Of a stretch of 64,000 nt of DNA, positions 8,262-18,387 are shown in pieces. The notes under the pieces were generated by a model. The model was not told the origin of the DNA, ran no database searches, and saw only the letters and a program-made list of their open reading frames with translations. The stretch's first letter is position 1. Every line of letters starts with the position of its first letter. The stretch spans positions 1,461,666-1,525,665 of the forward strand of contig NZ_WUTS01000001.1 of the NCBI RefSeq assembly GCF_009901955.1. The letters run 5' to 3'. This DNA is from Halomonas icarae. Lineage in GTDB: Bacteria > Pseudomonadota > Gammaproteobacteria > Pseudomonadales > Halomonadaceae. The position numbers and the translations under genes were made by a program.

Positions 8262-8969
8262 TCAGCGATAGGCGCCTTCGATGTCGGTGATGCGCTTGGC
8301 GTGCCGCCCCAGCCCACCGTGTAGATCCAGCATGCGCTCGAGCCAGGCATGGACCGGATCAGCATTGGAGACCAGATCGGCGCTGGAGACACAACGCGCC
8401 CACATGAAGTTGCCGAACACCAGATAGTCGGCCGCCGCAGGGGATTCACCGTCGATGAATTCCGACTCCTTGAGCAGGCCACGCAGCGGTTCGAGCGCCG
8501 CGTCGAGCTGGGCGAGCCCCCTGGAGGGCGAGTGGAACTCCTCCAGCGTACGGCCGAAGCGCTTTTCACGCGTTTCGCGGAAGTAGCCCCGATCATCGGG
8601 ATGAATCGCATTGAGCAGATCCATGATGATGGTACGCAGCATGGCCGGTGCCAGGGTGCGCTCGGCAAAATGCTTGAAGAAGCGGGCCCGTGCCGCGGCC
8701 AGGCCTTCACCGATAAGCGGTGCCTTGGGATAGGTGCGGTCCAGATATTGCAGAATCTTATAGCTGTCGGTCACGACCGCTTCGCCATCGACCAGTACCG
8801 GCACCTTGTCGTGATCGGCAAACGCCAGGATCTCCTTGTCGTTGAAGCGCCACGGGCGGAGCTCCGCCTCCAGCCCCTTGTGAGCCAGGGCGTAGCGCGC
8901 ACGCCAGCAGAAGGGCGAGAAGCGCAGGTCCTCGTCGACGCCACACAGATCATACAGAACTCGAGTCAT
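8262..8969 (-). CDS. Glutathione S-transferase family protein
   Basis: A 235-residue two-domain GST. The N-terminal thioredoxin fold (about 1-80) has SPFCWRARYALAHKGL, where Ser/Cys occupy the catalytic position, and the cis-proline VPVLVDGEAVVTDSY segment. A helical C-terminal domain follows. The sequence does not reveal the substrate. It is monocistronic and divergent from the glycolate permease. Confidence 0.85.
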   Translation of the reverse strand: MTRVLYDLCGVDEDLRFSPFCWRARYALAHKGLEAELRPWRFNDKEILAFADHDKVPVLVDGEAVVTDSYKILQYLDRTYPKAPLIGEGLAAARARFFKHFAERTLAPAMLRTIIMDLLNAIHPDDRGYFRETREKRFGRTLEEFHSPSRGLAQLDAALEPLRGLLKESEFIDGESPAAADYLVFGNFMWARCVSSADLVSNADPVHAWLERMLDLHGGLGRHAKRITDIEGAYR

Positions 8970-9315
8970 GGAAAGTTATCCTCAGCCACAAGGGGTAAAC
9001 ACTCAACGAAGTCTGCCAGGCTCATGAACCCGGTGTCAGGCCGGACACCATGCTCGCCCTCAGCGAGCCCGCTGTCCATTAGTCTAATAAACATCTTGCA
9101 TTCAACGGGCCCCATCTCCATCAGAGATATAAATTTTAATAACTAATCAAATAGTTAACGAAACATCAGGGGTTCAGGAGAACGCCGCCACATTGGTCTT
9201 ACCAACTTTCCAGAGTTGGAACCCCCCTCTCTTACCCCGTAATGTCCGGCTGGCTGAACCATCCTGGCCGACACCGTTCGGGCACAACAACGACTCCGTT
9301 CGAGGAATCCTCTCC
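8970..9315. other. 346-base regulatory gap between gst and glcA
   Basis: No convincing gene. It holds a perfect ATTAG-T-CTAAT palindrome (9078-9088), an A+T-rich stretch at about 9125-9165 suited to promoters, and the GlcC-type palindrome at 9193-9205. Confidence 0.6.
9193..9205. promoter_or_regulatory. GlcC-type operator before glcA
   Basis: TTGGTCTTACCAA shares TGGTCTKACCA with the site between glcC and glcD (12034-12046). The TGGT-N3-ACCA form is that of PdhR/LldR/GlcC-type GntR operators. It lies 111 bases before the permease start. Confidence 0.6.
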
Positions 9316-11016
9316 ATGAATGACACCCTTCTCGCACTGCTGGCCTTCGTGCCCCTGGTGCTTGCCGGCGTGCTACTCATCGGTTTGCGCATGGCGGCCA
9401 GGACCGCCATGCCGATCGTGTTCGTGGTCACCGCCCTCATTGCTCTATTCGCCTGGGAGATGACGGCCACCCGAGTGCTGGCCTCCACCCTCCAGGGCTT
9501 GATCCTGACCGTCTCGATCCTGTGGATCATCTTTGGTGCCATCCTGCTGCTCAACACTCTAAAGCATTCAGGCGGCATCAAGGCCATCCGTAACGGCTTC
9601 TCGGGTATCAGCCCGGATCGCCGTGTTCAGGCGATCATCGTCGCCTGGCTGTTTGGCTGCTTTATCGAGGGCGCCTCGGGCTTCGGCACTCCCGCCGCCG
9701 TCGCGGCCCCGCTGATGGTGGCCCTGGGCTTCCCGGCGTTGGCCGCCGTGGTGGTGGGGATGATGATCCAGTCCACCCCGGTCTCCTTCGGTGCCGTCGG
9801 CACGCCCATCGTGGTCGGCGTCAGCGGCGGACTCGACCGCATCGGCATCACCGAGACCCTGGAGGCCGGTGGCGCCACCTGGATGGAGTACTTCCGCCTG
9901 ATTGCCGGTGAAGTGGCCATCATCCACGGCATCGTCGGCATCCTGATGCCGTTGATCATGGTCACCATCATGGTGCGTTTCTTCGGCGCCAATCGCTCCT
10001 GGAAGGAGGGGCTCTCCATCGCTCCCTTCGCGATCTTCGCCGGCATCAGCTTCGTGGTGCCCTACATGCTGGCGGGGGTTCTGCTGGGACCGGAGTTCCC
10101 ATCGATGATCGGCGCGATGGTCGGTCTGGCCATCGTGGTACCAGCGGCCCGTCGCGGCTTCTTGATCCCCAAGGACAGCTGGGACTTCCCCGACTCCTCC
10201 TCCTGGCCCGACCAGTGGATCGGCAAGCTCGAGATCAAGCTGGACGACGTCACCGGCAAGGCGCCAATCTCCACCCTGATGGGCTGGGTGCCCTACGTTC
10301 TGCTGGCCGTTATCCTGGTCGCCTCGCGCACCATCGAGCCGTTCAAGACCGCCCTGACCTCCTTCGCCTTCGGCTGGAGCAATATCCTCGGCGAGGCAGG
10401 AGTCTCCGGCGCCATCCAGCCCCTCTACCTGCCCGGCGGCATCCTGCTGATGGTGGTGCTGCTCACCGCCCTGCTCCACCGCATGCGCATGGGCGAGATC
10501 AAGGCGGCCTTCGGCGAGTCCTCCAAGACCATTCTCGGCGCCGGCTTCGTGCTGATCTTCACCATCCCCATGGTACGTATCCTGATCAACTCGGGGGTCA
10601 ACGCCGCCGACCTGGTCTCCATGCCTGTGGCCATGGCTCAGCTGGTGGCCAATAGCGTGGGTGATATCTATCCCTTCTTCGCCCCTGCCGTGGGCGCGCT
10701 CGGGGCCTTTATCGCCGGCTCCAACACCGTCTCCAACCTGATGCTGGCCGACTTCCAGTTCAACGTTGCCCAGCAGCTCGGCCTCTCCACCGCCTTCATG
10801 GTGGCGCTGCAGGCCGTGGGGGCCGCCGCCGGCAACATGATCGCCATCCACAACGTGGTGGCGGCCTCGGCCACCGTGGGCCTGCTCGGCCGCGAGGGCG
10901 AGACCATCCGCAAGACGATCCTGCCGACGATCTACTACCTCGTCGCCACCGGGGTCATCGCGCTGATCGCCTTCTATGTGCTGGGTAGCAGTGATCCGCT
11001 GCTCGGCCTCGGCTGA
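9316..11016 (+). CDS. glcA: Glycolate/lactate permease, LctP family
   Basis: Imports glycolate and/or L-lactate across the inner membrane. At 566 residues and about 14 TM segments it matches the LctP family (LldP and GlcA of E. coli), with the conserved [19 protein letters not shown] region and the [14 protein letters not shown] region. The ATG at 9316 follows GAGGA; an upstream in-frame extension from 9193 overlaps the operator and is rejected. LldP and GlcA cannot be told apart by eye. The shared operator with glcD and the glcC neighbour favour glycolate. Confidence 0.87.
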   Translation: MNDTLLALLAFVPLVLAGVLLIGLRMAARTAMPIVFVVTALIALFAWEMTATRVLASTLQGLILTVSILWIIFGAILLLNTLKHSGGIKAIRNGFSGISPDRRVQAIIVAWLFGCFIEGASGFGTPAAVAAPLMVALGFPALAAVVVGMMIQSTPVSFGAVGTPIVVGVSGGLDRIGITETLEAGGATWMEYFRLIAGEVAIIHGIVGILMPLIMVTIMVRFFGANRSWKEGLSIAPFAIFAGISFVVPYMLAGVLLGPEFPSMIGAMVGLAIVVPAARRGFLIPKDSWDFPDSSSWPDQWIGKLEIKLDDVTGKAPISTLMGWVPYVLLAVILVASRTIEPFKTALTSFAFGWSNILGEAGVSGAIQPLYLPGGILLMVVLLTALLHRMRMGEIKAAFGESSKTILGAGFVLIFTIPMVRILINSGVNAADLVSMPVAMAQLVANSVGDIYPFFAPAVGALGAFIAGSNTVSNLMLADFQFNVAQQLGLSTAFMVALQAVGAAAGNMIAIHNVVAASATVGLLGREGETIRKTILPTIYYLVATGVIALIAFYVLGSSDPLLGLG

Positions 11017-11037
11017 TCGAGCCACGCCCAGCGCAGA

Positions 11038-11076
11038 ACGCCATCGCCCTCAGCCGAACGCTGGGGGCGATGGCGT
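11038..11076. terminator. Hairpin between convergent glcA and glcC
   Basis: A 17-bp stem with one wobble (11038-11054 with 11060-11076, loop 5) lies between two gene ends. There is no strong T tract; it is probably a shared bidirectional terminator. Confidence 0.6.
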
Positions 11077-11134
11077 CTTGATGGGCTCATCGAGAATTCG
11101 CTTGCCACGCGACACTAATCACGACAGCCTGGGA

Positions 11135-11914
11135 TTACCCCCACCCCTCCAGCCGCATCGTCGATCGCTCCAGGCGCTCGTCCTCGGCCTCGATCTCGCG
11201 CAGGGCCTCGCCGATGCTGTTCAAGTGTTCCAGTGCAACACGACGTGCCAGCTGCGGCTTGCCCTTGACCACGGCATCATGCAGGCGCGCATGCTGGCGA
11301 TTGATCATCTCGCGGGGTTGCGGACGATGATAGAGATTCTTCACCGAGGCGAAGACCGAACTGAGCAGCAGCTCGGTCAGGTTCTGCAGGGTATGTACCA
11401 GCACCGGGTTATGGGAGGCCTGGGAGATCGCCAGATGGAAGGCGTGGTCGAGTCTCGCCAGACGCTCCACATCGATGGGATCGGCGTTCGCCACATAGTC
11501 GGCCATCTCCCGATAGCGCCGGGTGATCAGCACTCTGTCAGCCGGATTGCCGCGACTGGCGGCCAGCTGTGCCGACTCCCCCTCGAGCAAGGCTCGCACC
11601 TCGAGCAGATCGAACAGGGTCCGCGGGTGGTCGCGAAACAGGTGCATCAACGGGCTCTGCTCGCGCGCCGGAAGCAACGCGGCCACCGTGGAGCCTCGGC
11701 CATGACGGGTCTCGATGATGCCCTTGCTGCGCAGGATGCGCATCCCCTCTCGCAGCGAGGCGCGGGATACGCCCAGCCGCTCGCACAACCGCCGCTCCGA
11801 GGGCAGCAGCTGGCCGGTACGGAAGATACCGTCCAGGATCAGCTGCTCCAGGCGTGCCGCAACCCCTTCCGGGGTGCGCTGTCCGCTGATCGGTTCATCG
11901 GTGGGTGACAACAT
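11135..11914 (-). CDS. glcC: GntR/FCD regulator of the glycolate operon
   Basis: At 259 residues it strongly resembles E. coli GlcC: GQLLPSERRLCERLGVSRASLREGM in the winged helix (about 30-75), then RTLFDLLEVRALLEGESAQLAA and LDHAFHLAISQASHNPVLVHTLQ in the FCD domain. The ATG at 11914 has GGAGGAGC upstream; longer frames read into the operator region and lack support. It is divergent from glcD across a 266-base gap holding a TGGTCTGACCA palindrome. It likely activates glcDEFG and glcA in response to glycolate. Confidence 0.92.
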   Translation of the reverse strand: MLSPTDEPISGQRTPEGVAARLEQLILDGIFRTGQLLPSERRLCERLGVSRASLREGMRILRSKGIIETRHGRGSTVAALLPAREQSPLMHLFRDHPRTLFDLLEVRALLEGESAQLAASRGNPADRVLITRRYREMADYVANADPIDVERLARLDHAFHLAISQASHNPVLVHTLQNLTELLLSSVFASVKNLYHRPQPREMINRQHARLHDAVVKGKPQLARRVALEHLNSIGEALREIEAEDERLERSTMRLEGWG

Positions 11915-12033
11915 GAGCTCCTCCGCCTGGCTGGCCCGGCGCTGTGAACGCCTCCACCACCGTGGCGAGTCGGCAGCAGACGCTGATGCCGGGAGTGTAC
12001 ATTGGAAAAACATTCCATATAGTAGACCAATAG

Positions 12034-12046
12034 CTGGTCTGACCAG
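12034..12046. promoter_or_regulatory. GlcC operator between glcC and glcD
   Basis: CTGGTCTGACCAG is a perfect palindrome around a central T, 120 bases before the glcC start and 135 before the glcD start. It matches the site before glcA. Confidence 0.65.
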
Positions 12047-12180
12047 TGCACCACAAGCTGGACAGCAGCGCCAGCGCTGCCAGGATAGAAGAGTGGTGAA
12101 GCATGCCGCAGGACACGCCGTGCACCCACGAGCCGCCATCCCGGACCTTCCACCTTGACGATACGTATGGGGAATCCCCG

Positions 12181-13686
12181 ATGAATACACAGTACGACGC
12201 TCGGCTCGATGGCGAGCCACCCCTTCTTGACCAGGCCGAGGTTCTGGCCGATCTTCGCCAGGCACTGCCCGACATGGCCCTGCTGCATCGCGAGGAGGAT
12301 CTGCGCCCCTTCGAGTGCGACGGACTTTCCGCCTATCGCGCCCTGCCCATGCTGGTGGCCCTGCCCGAGACACTCGCCCAGGTCGAGACCCTGCTCAAGC
12401 GCTGCCATGCCCTGGGCGTACCGGTGGTGACCCGCGGTGCCGGCACCGGCCTGTCGGGCGGCGCCTTGCCGCTTGCGCACGGAGTGCTGCTGGTGATGTC
12501 ACGCTTCAGTCGTATCCTCGAGATCGACCCCGATGCGCGCACCGCGCGGGTGCAGCCCGGGGTACGCAACCTGGCGATCTCCGAGGCGGCGGCCCCCTAC
12601 GGGCTCTATTACGCCCCGGACCCCTCCTCCCAGATCGCCTGCTCCATCGGCGGCAACGTGGCCGAGAATGCCGGCGGCGTGCACTGCCTCAAGTACGGCC
12701 TCACCGTGCACAACGTGATCAAGGTCGAGGTACTGACCATCGAGGGCGAGCACATGACCCTGGGCGCCGACGCCCTGGATGCGCCCGGCTTCGATCTGCT
12801 GGCCCTGTTCAACGGCTCCGAGGGCATGCTCGGCGTCGTCACCGAAATCACCGTCAAGCTGCTGCCCAATCCCGAGAGCGCCAAGGTGCTGATGGCCAGC
12901 TTCGACGACATCGAAAAGGCCGGCGATGCCGTGGGTGCCATCATCGCCGCGGGCATCATTCCCGGGGGGCTGGAGATGATGGACAACCTGGCGATCCGCG
13001 CCGCCGAGGACTTCATCGGCGCCGGCTACCCGGTCGAGGCCGAGGCGATCCTGCTGTGTGAACTGGACGGTGTCGAGGCGGACGTGGACGACGACTGTCA
13101 GACCGTGCGTCGCGTGCTGGAGAAAGCCGGCGCGACCGGTATCCAGCAGGCCCGTGATGAAACCGAGCGCGCGCTGTTCTGGGCCGGACGCAAGAACGCC
13201 TTCCCCGCCGTGGGGCGCATGTCGCCTGACTACTACTGCATGGATGGCACCATTCCTCGTCGCGAGCTGGCCCGTGTGCTCAAGGGCATCGGCGATCTCG
13301 GCGAGGAGTATGGCCTGCGCGTGGCCAACGTCTTCCACGCCGGCGACGGCAACATGCACCCGCTGATCCTGTTCGATGCCAACCAGCCCGGCGAATTCGA
13401 GCGGGCCGAGGCGCTCGGCAGTCGCATCCTTGAGCTCTGTGTCGAGGTGGGTGGCACCATCACCGGCGAGCATGGCGTGGGCCGCGAGAAGATTCATCAG
13501 ATGTGCGTACAGTTCACTCCCTGCGAACTGGCCACCTTCCGCGCTGCCAAGGCGGCCTTCGACCCCATGGAGCTGCTCAACCCGGGCAAGAACATCCCCA
13601 CGCCGGCCCGCTGCTCCGAGTTCCGCCTGACCAAGAGCGCCGGAGATGCTCCCGCCCCGACCCAGGCCCCGAAGAGCCACGGCTGA
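12181..13686 (+). CDS. glcD: Glycolate oxidase FAD subunit
   Basis: FAD-binding subunit of the glycolate dehydrogenase complex GlcDEF, which oxidises glycolate to glyoxylate and passes electrons to quinone. At 501 residues it is close to E. coli GlcD (499). The PCMH FAD domain has PVVTRGAGTGLSGGALPL, CSIGGNVAENAGG and NGSEGMLGVVTEI; the C-terminal oxidase domain has NVFHAGDGNMHP and GTITGEHGVGREK. Position 12181 begins the family-like N terminus; upstream in-frame codons are in the leader. First gene of glcDEFG. Confidence 0.93.
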   Translation: MNTQYDARLDGEPPLLDQAEVLADLRQALPDMALLHREEDLRPFECDGLSAYRALPMLVALPETLAQVETLLKRCHALGVPVVTRGAGTGLSGGALPLAHGVLLVMSRFSRILEIDPDARTARVQPGVRNLAISEAAAPYGLYYAPDPSSQIACSIGGNVAENAGGVHCLKYGLTVHNVIKVEVLTIEGEHMTLGADALDAPGFDLLALFNGSEGMLGVVTEITVKLLPNPESAKVLMASFDDIEKAGDAVGAIIAAGIIPGGLEMMDNLAIRAAEDFIGAGYPVEAEAILLCELDGVEADVDDDCQTVRRVLEKAGATGIQQARDETERALFWAGRKNAFPAVGRMSPDYYCMDGTIPRRELARVLKGIGDLGEEYGLRVANVFHAGDGNMHPLILFDANQPGEFERAEALGSRILELCVEVGGTITGEHGVGREKIHQMCVQFTPCELATFRAAKAAFDPMELLNPGKNIPTPARCSEFRLTKSAGDAPAPTQAPKSHG

Positions 13687-13698
13687 GAGACACAAGAC

Positions 13699-14817
13699 AT
13701 GGTGACCATGAACGACACCCCGAGCCGCGACATTATCAACCACGATGCCAGCGAGGCGCTGGCCGAGCGTATTCGCCGTGCCGAGGCGGAGGGCTCTCCG
13801 CTACGCATCATCGGCGGCGACACCAAGGCCTTCTATGGGCGTGAAGTGGAAGGAGAGGCCCTGTCCACCCGCGAGCATCGCGGCATCACCGAGTACGACC
13901 CGGTGGAACTGATCGTCTCGGTACGCGCCGGCACCCCGCTGCGTGAGCTGGAAAGCGTCCTGGCGGCCAACGGCCAGATGCTGCCCTGCGAGCCGCCCCA
14001 CTTCGGCGAGGAGGCCACCGTCGGCGGCATGATCGCCACCGGCCTCTCCGGCCCGCGCCGCCCCTGGGCGGGCAGCGTGCGCGACTTCGTGCTGGGCACC
14101 CGCATCATCACTCGCCAGGGCAGCGAACAGCGCTTCGGTGGGCAGGTGATGAAAAACGTGGCCGGCTACGATCTCTCGCGCCTGATGGTAGGTGCCCAGG
14201 GCACCCTCGGGCTGATCACCGAGGTCTCCATGAAGGTGCTGCCGCTGCCGGCAGCCACCCGCAGCCTGCACCTGGAGATGTCGCTGCAGGAAGCCCTGGA
14301 AAAGCTCGCCGAGTGGGGTCGGGAACCCCTGCCAATTACCGCCGCCGCCTGGCTCGAAGGCGCCCTGCATCTGCGCCTCGAAGGTGGCCCCAGCTCGGTG
14401 GAGGCGACCGCCAGGCGCCTGGGGGGTGACGAACTCCTCGATGGCTTCTGGGAGGCCCTGCGGGAACAGCAGCTGGCGTTCTTCGGCGCCGAGAGTGCGC
14501 ACCCGCTCTGGCGACTCTCGCTGCCACACCACACCCCGGCGCTCGAGCTGCCCGGCGTGTCTCGCGAGAGCGATGTGCTTTACGACTGGGCCGGCACTCA
14601 GCGCTGGGCGCGCAGCGATGCCAGCCCCGAAGAGATCCGCGCGATCGCCAGCCAGGCCGGTGGCCATGCCACCCGCTGGGCCGGTCCGGGCGGCGCCCCC
14701 CAGGAAGCCCCCTTCACGCCCCTCGCCCCGGTGGTCGAGAAGTACCATCGCAACCTGAAGACGCAGCTGGACCCCCAGGGGATCTTCAACCCGGGCCGGC
14801 TCTACGCGGCATTCTGA
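13699..14817 (+). CDS. glcE: Glycolate oxidase FAD-binding subunit GlcE
   Basis: Second flavin-fold subunit of the complex, 372 residues. The N-terminal PCMH domain carries LRIIGGDTKAFYGR and EATVGGMIATGLSGPRRP; the C-terminal half is short and lacks the full oxidase domain of GlcD, as in the family. It starts 12 bases after glcD; an ATG at 13708 is an alternative start. Essential for glycolate oxidase activity in E. coli. Confidence 0.92.
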   Translation: MVTMNDTPSRDIINHDASEALAERIRRAEAEGSPLRIIGGDTKAFYGREVEGEALSTREHRGITEYDPVELIVSVRAGTPLRELESVLAANGQMLPCEPPHFGEEATVGGMIATGLSGPRRPWAGSVRDFVLGTRIITRQGSEQRFGGQVMKNVAGYDLSRLMVGAQGTLGLITEVSMKVLPLPAATRSLHLEMSLQEALEKLAEWGREPLPITAAAWLEGALHLRLEGGPSSVEATARRLGGDELLDGFWEALREQQLAFFGAESAHPLWRLSLPHHTPALELPGVSRESDVLYDWAGTQRWARSDASPEEIRAIASQAGGHATRWAGPGGAPQEAPFTPLAPVVEKYHRNLKTQLDPQGIFNPGRLYAAF

Positions 14818-14839
14818 GATACACGGAGAGACGTCAAAC

Positions 14840-16084
14840 ATGCAGACGCATTTCACCGCCGAAGACCTCCAGAAACCGCATATCCGCGAGGCCGATCGGG
14901 TGCTGCGCAGCTGTGTTCACTGCGGCTTCTGCAACGCCACCTGTCCTACCTACCAGCTGCTGGGAGATGAGCGCGACGGGCCTCGTGGGCGCATCTACCT
15001 GATCAAGGAGATGCTCGAGGCGCCAGAGGAGAGCGACAGGGTCACCGAACAGACCCGCCTGCATCTCGACCGCTGCCTGACCTGCCGCAACTGCGAGACC
15101 ACCTGCCCCTCCGGGGTCGAGTATCACAAGCTGCTCGATATCGGCCGCGCCGAGATCGAGCGGCGGGTCCCGCGCAAGGCGTCGGAGCGGGCGCTGCGCT
15201 ATGGCCTGCGCAAGGCCCTGGTCGACCCGAAACGCTTTCAGGCCCTGTTCAAGCTGGGTCTCACCTTCCGGCCGCTGGTACCGGGCCCCCTGAAGGCGAA
15301 GATGCCGCCGGCCCCGGTGGATGCCGGCCAGCGCCCGTCTGGCAAGCGTCACACCCGGCAGATGCTGATTCTCGAGGGCTGTGTGCAACCGGGCCTGTCA
15401 CCCAATACCAATGCCGCCACCGCCCGGGTGCTGGACCGACTGGGTATCGGTCTCGTCCCGGTGAGTGAAGCCGGCTGCTGCGGCGCCATCGACTTTCACC
15501 TCAACGCCCAGGACGAGGGTCGCGCCAGGGCGCGGGCCAATATCGATGCCTGGTGGCCACATATCGATAGAGAAGGTGAAGCGGGGGTGGAGGCGATCGT
15601 GCAGACCGCCAGCGGCTGCGGCGCCTTCGTCAAGGAGTATGCCGAGATCCTGGCCGACGACCCCGACTATGCCGACAAGGCCGCCCGGGTGAGTGAGCTG
15701 GCAAGAGACTTGGTCGAGATACTGCGTGACGAGGAACTCGACGCCCTCGAGGTAAAGCAGTCCCGGCGCCTCGCCTTCCACTGCCCCTGCACCCTGCAGC
15801 ACGCCCAGAAGCTGGGGGGTGCCGTGGAAGGTGTGCTGACCCGACTCGGTTTCACGCTGACGCCGGTGGCCGACGCCCATCTCTGCTGTGGTTCGGCCGG
15901 CACCTACTCCATCACCCAGCCCGAGCTCTCCATGCAGCTGCGTGACAACAAGCTCGACAACCTGGAGGCCGGCAGCCCTGAGGTGATCGTGACGGCCAAT
16001 ATCGGCTGCCAGACCCATCTCAATGGTGCCAACCGCACGACGGTGCGCCACTGGATCGAAATCGTGGATGAGGCACTCGCCTGA
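14840..16084 (+). CDS. glcF: Glycolate oxidase iron-sulfur subunit
   Basis: Electron-transfer subunit, 414 residues. Two ferredoxin-type clusters near the N terminus (CVHCGFCNATCP at about 27-38 and CLTCRNCETTCP at about 78-89) are followed by two CCG domains (GCCGAIDFHL near 214 and LCCGSAGTYS near 350). It starts 22 bases after glcE with GGAGAG upstream. It probably carries electrons from GlcD flavin to the membrane quinone pool. Confidence 0.94.
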   Translation: MQTHFTAEDLQKPHIREADRVLRSCVHCGFCNATCPTYQLLGDERDGPRGRIYLIKEMLEAPEESDRVTEQTRLHLDRCLTCRNCETTCPSGVEYHKLLDIGRAEIERRVPRKASERALRYGLRKALVDPKRFQALFKLGLTFRPLVPGPLKAKMPPAPVDAGQRPSGKRHTRQMLILEGCVQPGLSPNTNAATARVLDRLGIGLVPVSEAGCCGAIDFHLNAQDEGRARARANIDAWWPHIDREGEAGVEAIVQTASGCGAFVKEYAEILADDPDYADKAARVSELARDLVEILRDEELDALEVKQSRRLAFHCPCTLQHAQKLGGAVEGVLTRLGFTLTPVADAHLCCGSAGTYSITQPELSMQLRDNKLDNLEAGSPEVIVTANIGCQTHLNGANRTTVRHWIEIVDEALA

Positions 16085-16162
16085 CGCCCGCCTTGGCATC
16101 GAGACAGCCCCAAGCCTGTTACTCCCAGCAACAACGTTTCATCACAAAGAGGAATACTGCTC

Positions 16163-16564
16163 ATGAAGACCAAGCCCGCCCTGACCCTGACCGACGTCAA
16201 CGCCATCCTCGATGCCGCCCAGAAGGAGGCCGAAGCCAACGGCTGGGGAGTGACCATCGCCGTCGCCGATGACGGCGGCCACCTGCTTGGCCTGCGCCGC
16301 ATGGACGGCGCGCCCCCTTTCAGTGCCGATGTGGCCACCCAGAAGGCCCGCAATGCCGCCATCGGCCGTCGCGAGACCCAGGCCTTCGAGGAGATGATCA
16401 ACGGCGGCCGCACCGCCTTCGTCACCGCCCCCATGCAGTCGCTGCTCGCCGGTGGCGTGCCGGTGTTGGTAGAGGGTGAGGTCGCCGGCACCGTCGGCAT
16501 CTCCGGCGTCAAGCCCGACCAGGACGTGCAGGTCGCCCGCGCCGGCGTCGCCGCTGTCGTCTAA
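16163..16564 (+). CDS. glcG: GlcG/HbpS-family protein
   Basis: A 133-residue DUF336 (GlcG/HbpS) protein, with the AVADDGGHLLGLRRMDGA core and the C-terminal GTVGISG strand. It is the last gene of the glc operon, as in E. coli glcDEFG; a GAGGAA site precedes it. Its molecular role is unknown; HbpS relatives bind heme. Malate synthase glcB, which follows in E. coli, is absent here. Confidence 0.88.
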   Translation: MKTKPALTLTDVNAILDAAQKEAEANGWGVTIAVADDGGHLLGLRRMDGAPPFSADVATQKARNAAIGRRETQAFEEMINGGRTAFVTAPMQSLLAGGVPVLVEGEVAGTVGISGVKPDQDVQVARAGVAAVV

Positions 16565-16591
16565 GGCCCCTTTGCCGAGTCGGGGCGCATG

Positions 16592-16625
16592 ACGACAGGG
16601 CCCCACCATGGTGGGGCCCTGTCGT
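16592..16625. terminator. Perfect palindrome terminator between glcG and the BCCT gene
   Basis: A 34-base perfect palindrome (17-bp arms, center at 16608/16609) followed by TTT on the plus strand. It lies between convergent genes and should stop transcription both ways. Confidence 0.75.
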
Positions 16626-16663
16626 TTCCATTATCGGCGTCTTGTACCGGTCCGAGGCGATGC

Positions 16664-18310
16664 CTAGGAGGCCTGGCGATGCCGCCGCAACTCGCCATTC
16701 AAGGCCTTGATAATGGTGTAACACATCAGCAGCATCGCCACGGAGAAGGGAATCGCGGTCGCCGTCACCCCCGCCTGAAGTGCCGTGAGCCCACCTCCGA
16801 TCAGCAGCACGATGGCAACCAGCCCCTCCACCGAGGCCCAGAACATGCGCTGTGTACGCGGTGCATCGATCTTGCCGCCGGCGGTGATGGTATCGATCAC
16901 CAATGAACCGGAGTCGGATGAGGTCACGAAGAATACCAGTGCCAGGAAGATCGCCAGGGTCGACATCATGCTGGTCAGCGGCAGCTCGTTGAGCATGCCA
17001 AAGAGTGACAGCTCGGGACTGTAGGCATCGATCACGTAGTCCTTGACCAGGCTTCCGGCGGGATCGGCATAGAGCTGATCCAGCGCCGTGGCGCCGAACA
17101 CCCCCATCCAGATGAAGATGAACAGGCTCGGGATCAGCAGCACGCATATCACGAACTCGCGCACCGTGCGTCCTCGCGAGACGCGCGCGATGAACATGCC
17201 CACGAAGGGCGCCCAGCTGACCCACCAGGCCCAGTAGAAGACGGTCCAGGCCTGACGGAAGGCGTCATCCTCGCGACCAAAGGGCATCGAGAGCGGGATG
17301 AACTCGGTGACGTAAGTTGTAAGCCCTGTCCAGAAGCCATTCAACGCCACCAGCGTCGGTCCGGCGAACAGCACGAAGAAGAAGAACAGCAGCGCCAGTA
17401 CCATATTGACCTCGGAGAGCCTCTTCACACCGCCTTCGAGGCCACGCCATACCGAGACCAGAGCCACTCCGGTCACCACGATGATGGTCACCACCTGAAA
17501 CTGGGTGCTGACTTCGAGACCAAAGACGAAGTTCATGCCCGCATTGGCCTGCTGCGCCCCCAGCCCCAGCGACGTCGCCAACCCGAAGAGGGTCGAGAAC
17601 ACCGCCAGGATATCGATGGCATGCCCCCACCATCCCCAGACGCGCTCACCGAGCAACGGAAAGAAGGCCGAGCGGATGGAGAAGGGAAGGCCCTTGTTGT
17701 AGGTGAAGATCCCCAGGGCCAGGGCCATCACCACATAGACCGCCCAGCCGTGGAGCCCCCAGTGGAAGTAGGTTCCCGCCAGCCCCATGGCGCTGGCTTC
17801 GGCGATGGCATCAGGGTCGAGAGCACCCTCGGCGCCGAAAGGCGATGTCACCCCCAGCGGCAGCGAGACGTTGGCATGGTAGACCGGCTCCAGCACACCA
17901 AAGAACATCAAGCCGATGCCTATTCCGGCGGCGAACAGCATGGAGAACCATGAAAGATAGCTATATTCGGGCCGTGCCTCCGGCCCTCCCAGTCGCACCG
18001 ATCCATGGGGCAGGATCACCAGCGCCAGGCAGAACACAACGAAGAAGTTGACCACGAGCATGAAGTACCAGTCGAGCTTCCCCGTGGAGAAGGCGACAAC
18101 CGACTGGAACACCTGCCCCGCCAGATCCGGGAACATCAGGGTCAGCTGGATGAACGCTACCGAGACCAGCGCCGATATGACAAAGACACGGTTGTGGACA
18201 TCGAAGCCGAACGGGCCCAGCTGCCCCTCGATATTATCCTGACCGATGACATAGTCGGTCTGCATGTCGCTGTTGGCCTGATGCGGGTCCGTCACACTCG
18301 GATCGTTCAT
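16664..18310 (-). CDS. BCCT-family betaine/choline/carnitine transporter
   Basis: A 548-residue, 12-TM secondary transporter for a quaternary ammonium compatible solute. The Trp-rich segment WTVFYWAWWVSWAPFVGMFI is the family hallmark. AAGIGIGLMFFGV matches the glycine-rich TM3 stretch of sodium-coupled members (GMGIG in BetP). The C-terminal tail is short, unlike the osmosensing tails of BetP or BetT, so it may serve catabolic uptake. The ATG at 18310 has GAGG upstream; the frame runs open to 18385. Confidence 0.88.
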   Translation of the reverse strand: MNDPSVTDPHQANSDMQTDYVIGQDNIEGQLGPFGFDVHNRVFVISALVSVAFIQLTLMFPDLAGQVFQSVVAFSTGKLDWYFMLVVNFFVVFCLALVILPHGSVRLGGPEARPEYSYLSWFSMLFAAGIGIGLMFFGVLEPVYHANVSLPLGVTSPFGAEGALDPDAIAEASAMGLAGTYFHWGLHGWAVYVVMALALGIFTYNKGLPFSIRSAFFPLLGERVWGWWGHAIDILAVFSTLFGLATSLGLGAQQANAGMNFVFGLEVSTQFQVVTIIVVTGVALVSVWRGLEGGVKRLSEVNMVLALLFFFFVLFAGPTLVALNGFWTGLTTYVTEFIPLSMPFGREDDAFRQAWTVFYWAWWVSWAPFVGMFIARVSRGRTVREFVICVLLIPSLFIFIWMGVFGATALDQLYADPAGSLVKDYVIDAYSPELSLFGMLNELPLTSMMSTLAIFLALVFFVTSSDSGSLVIDTITAGGKIDAPRTQRMFWASVEGLVAIVLLIGGGLTALQAGVTATAIPFSVAMLLMCYTIIKALNGELRRHRQAS

Positions 18311-18387
18311 CACAGGCGCCTCGGCTGATGGGGTAGTTCGAGTATAAGTCGTACCGGCACCGAGCATGCTGGGTATTTTCACCACCG

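Noticed and set aside
9568..11025. Long minus-strand open frame opposite glcA
   Set aside because: Antisense shadow in high-GC DNA; low-complexity His/Asp/Gly protein and no ribosome-binding site.
12499..13743. Long minus-strand open frame opposite glcD
   Set aside because: Antisense shadow; glcD is strongly supported.
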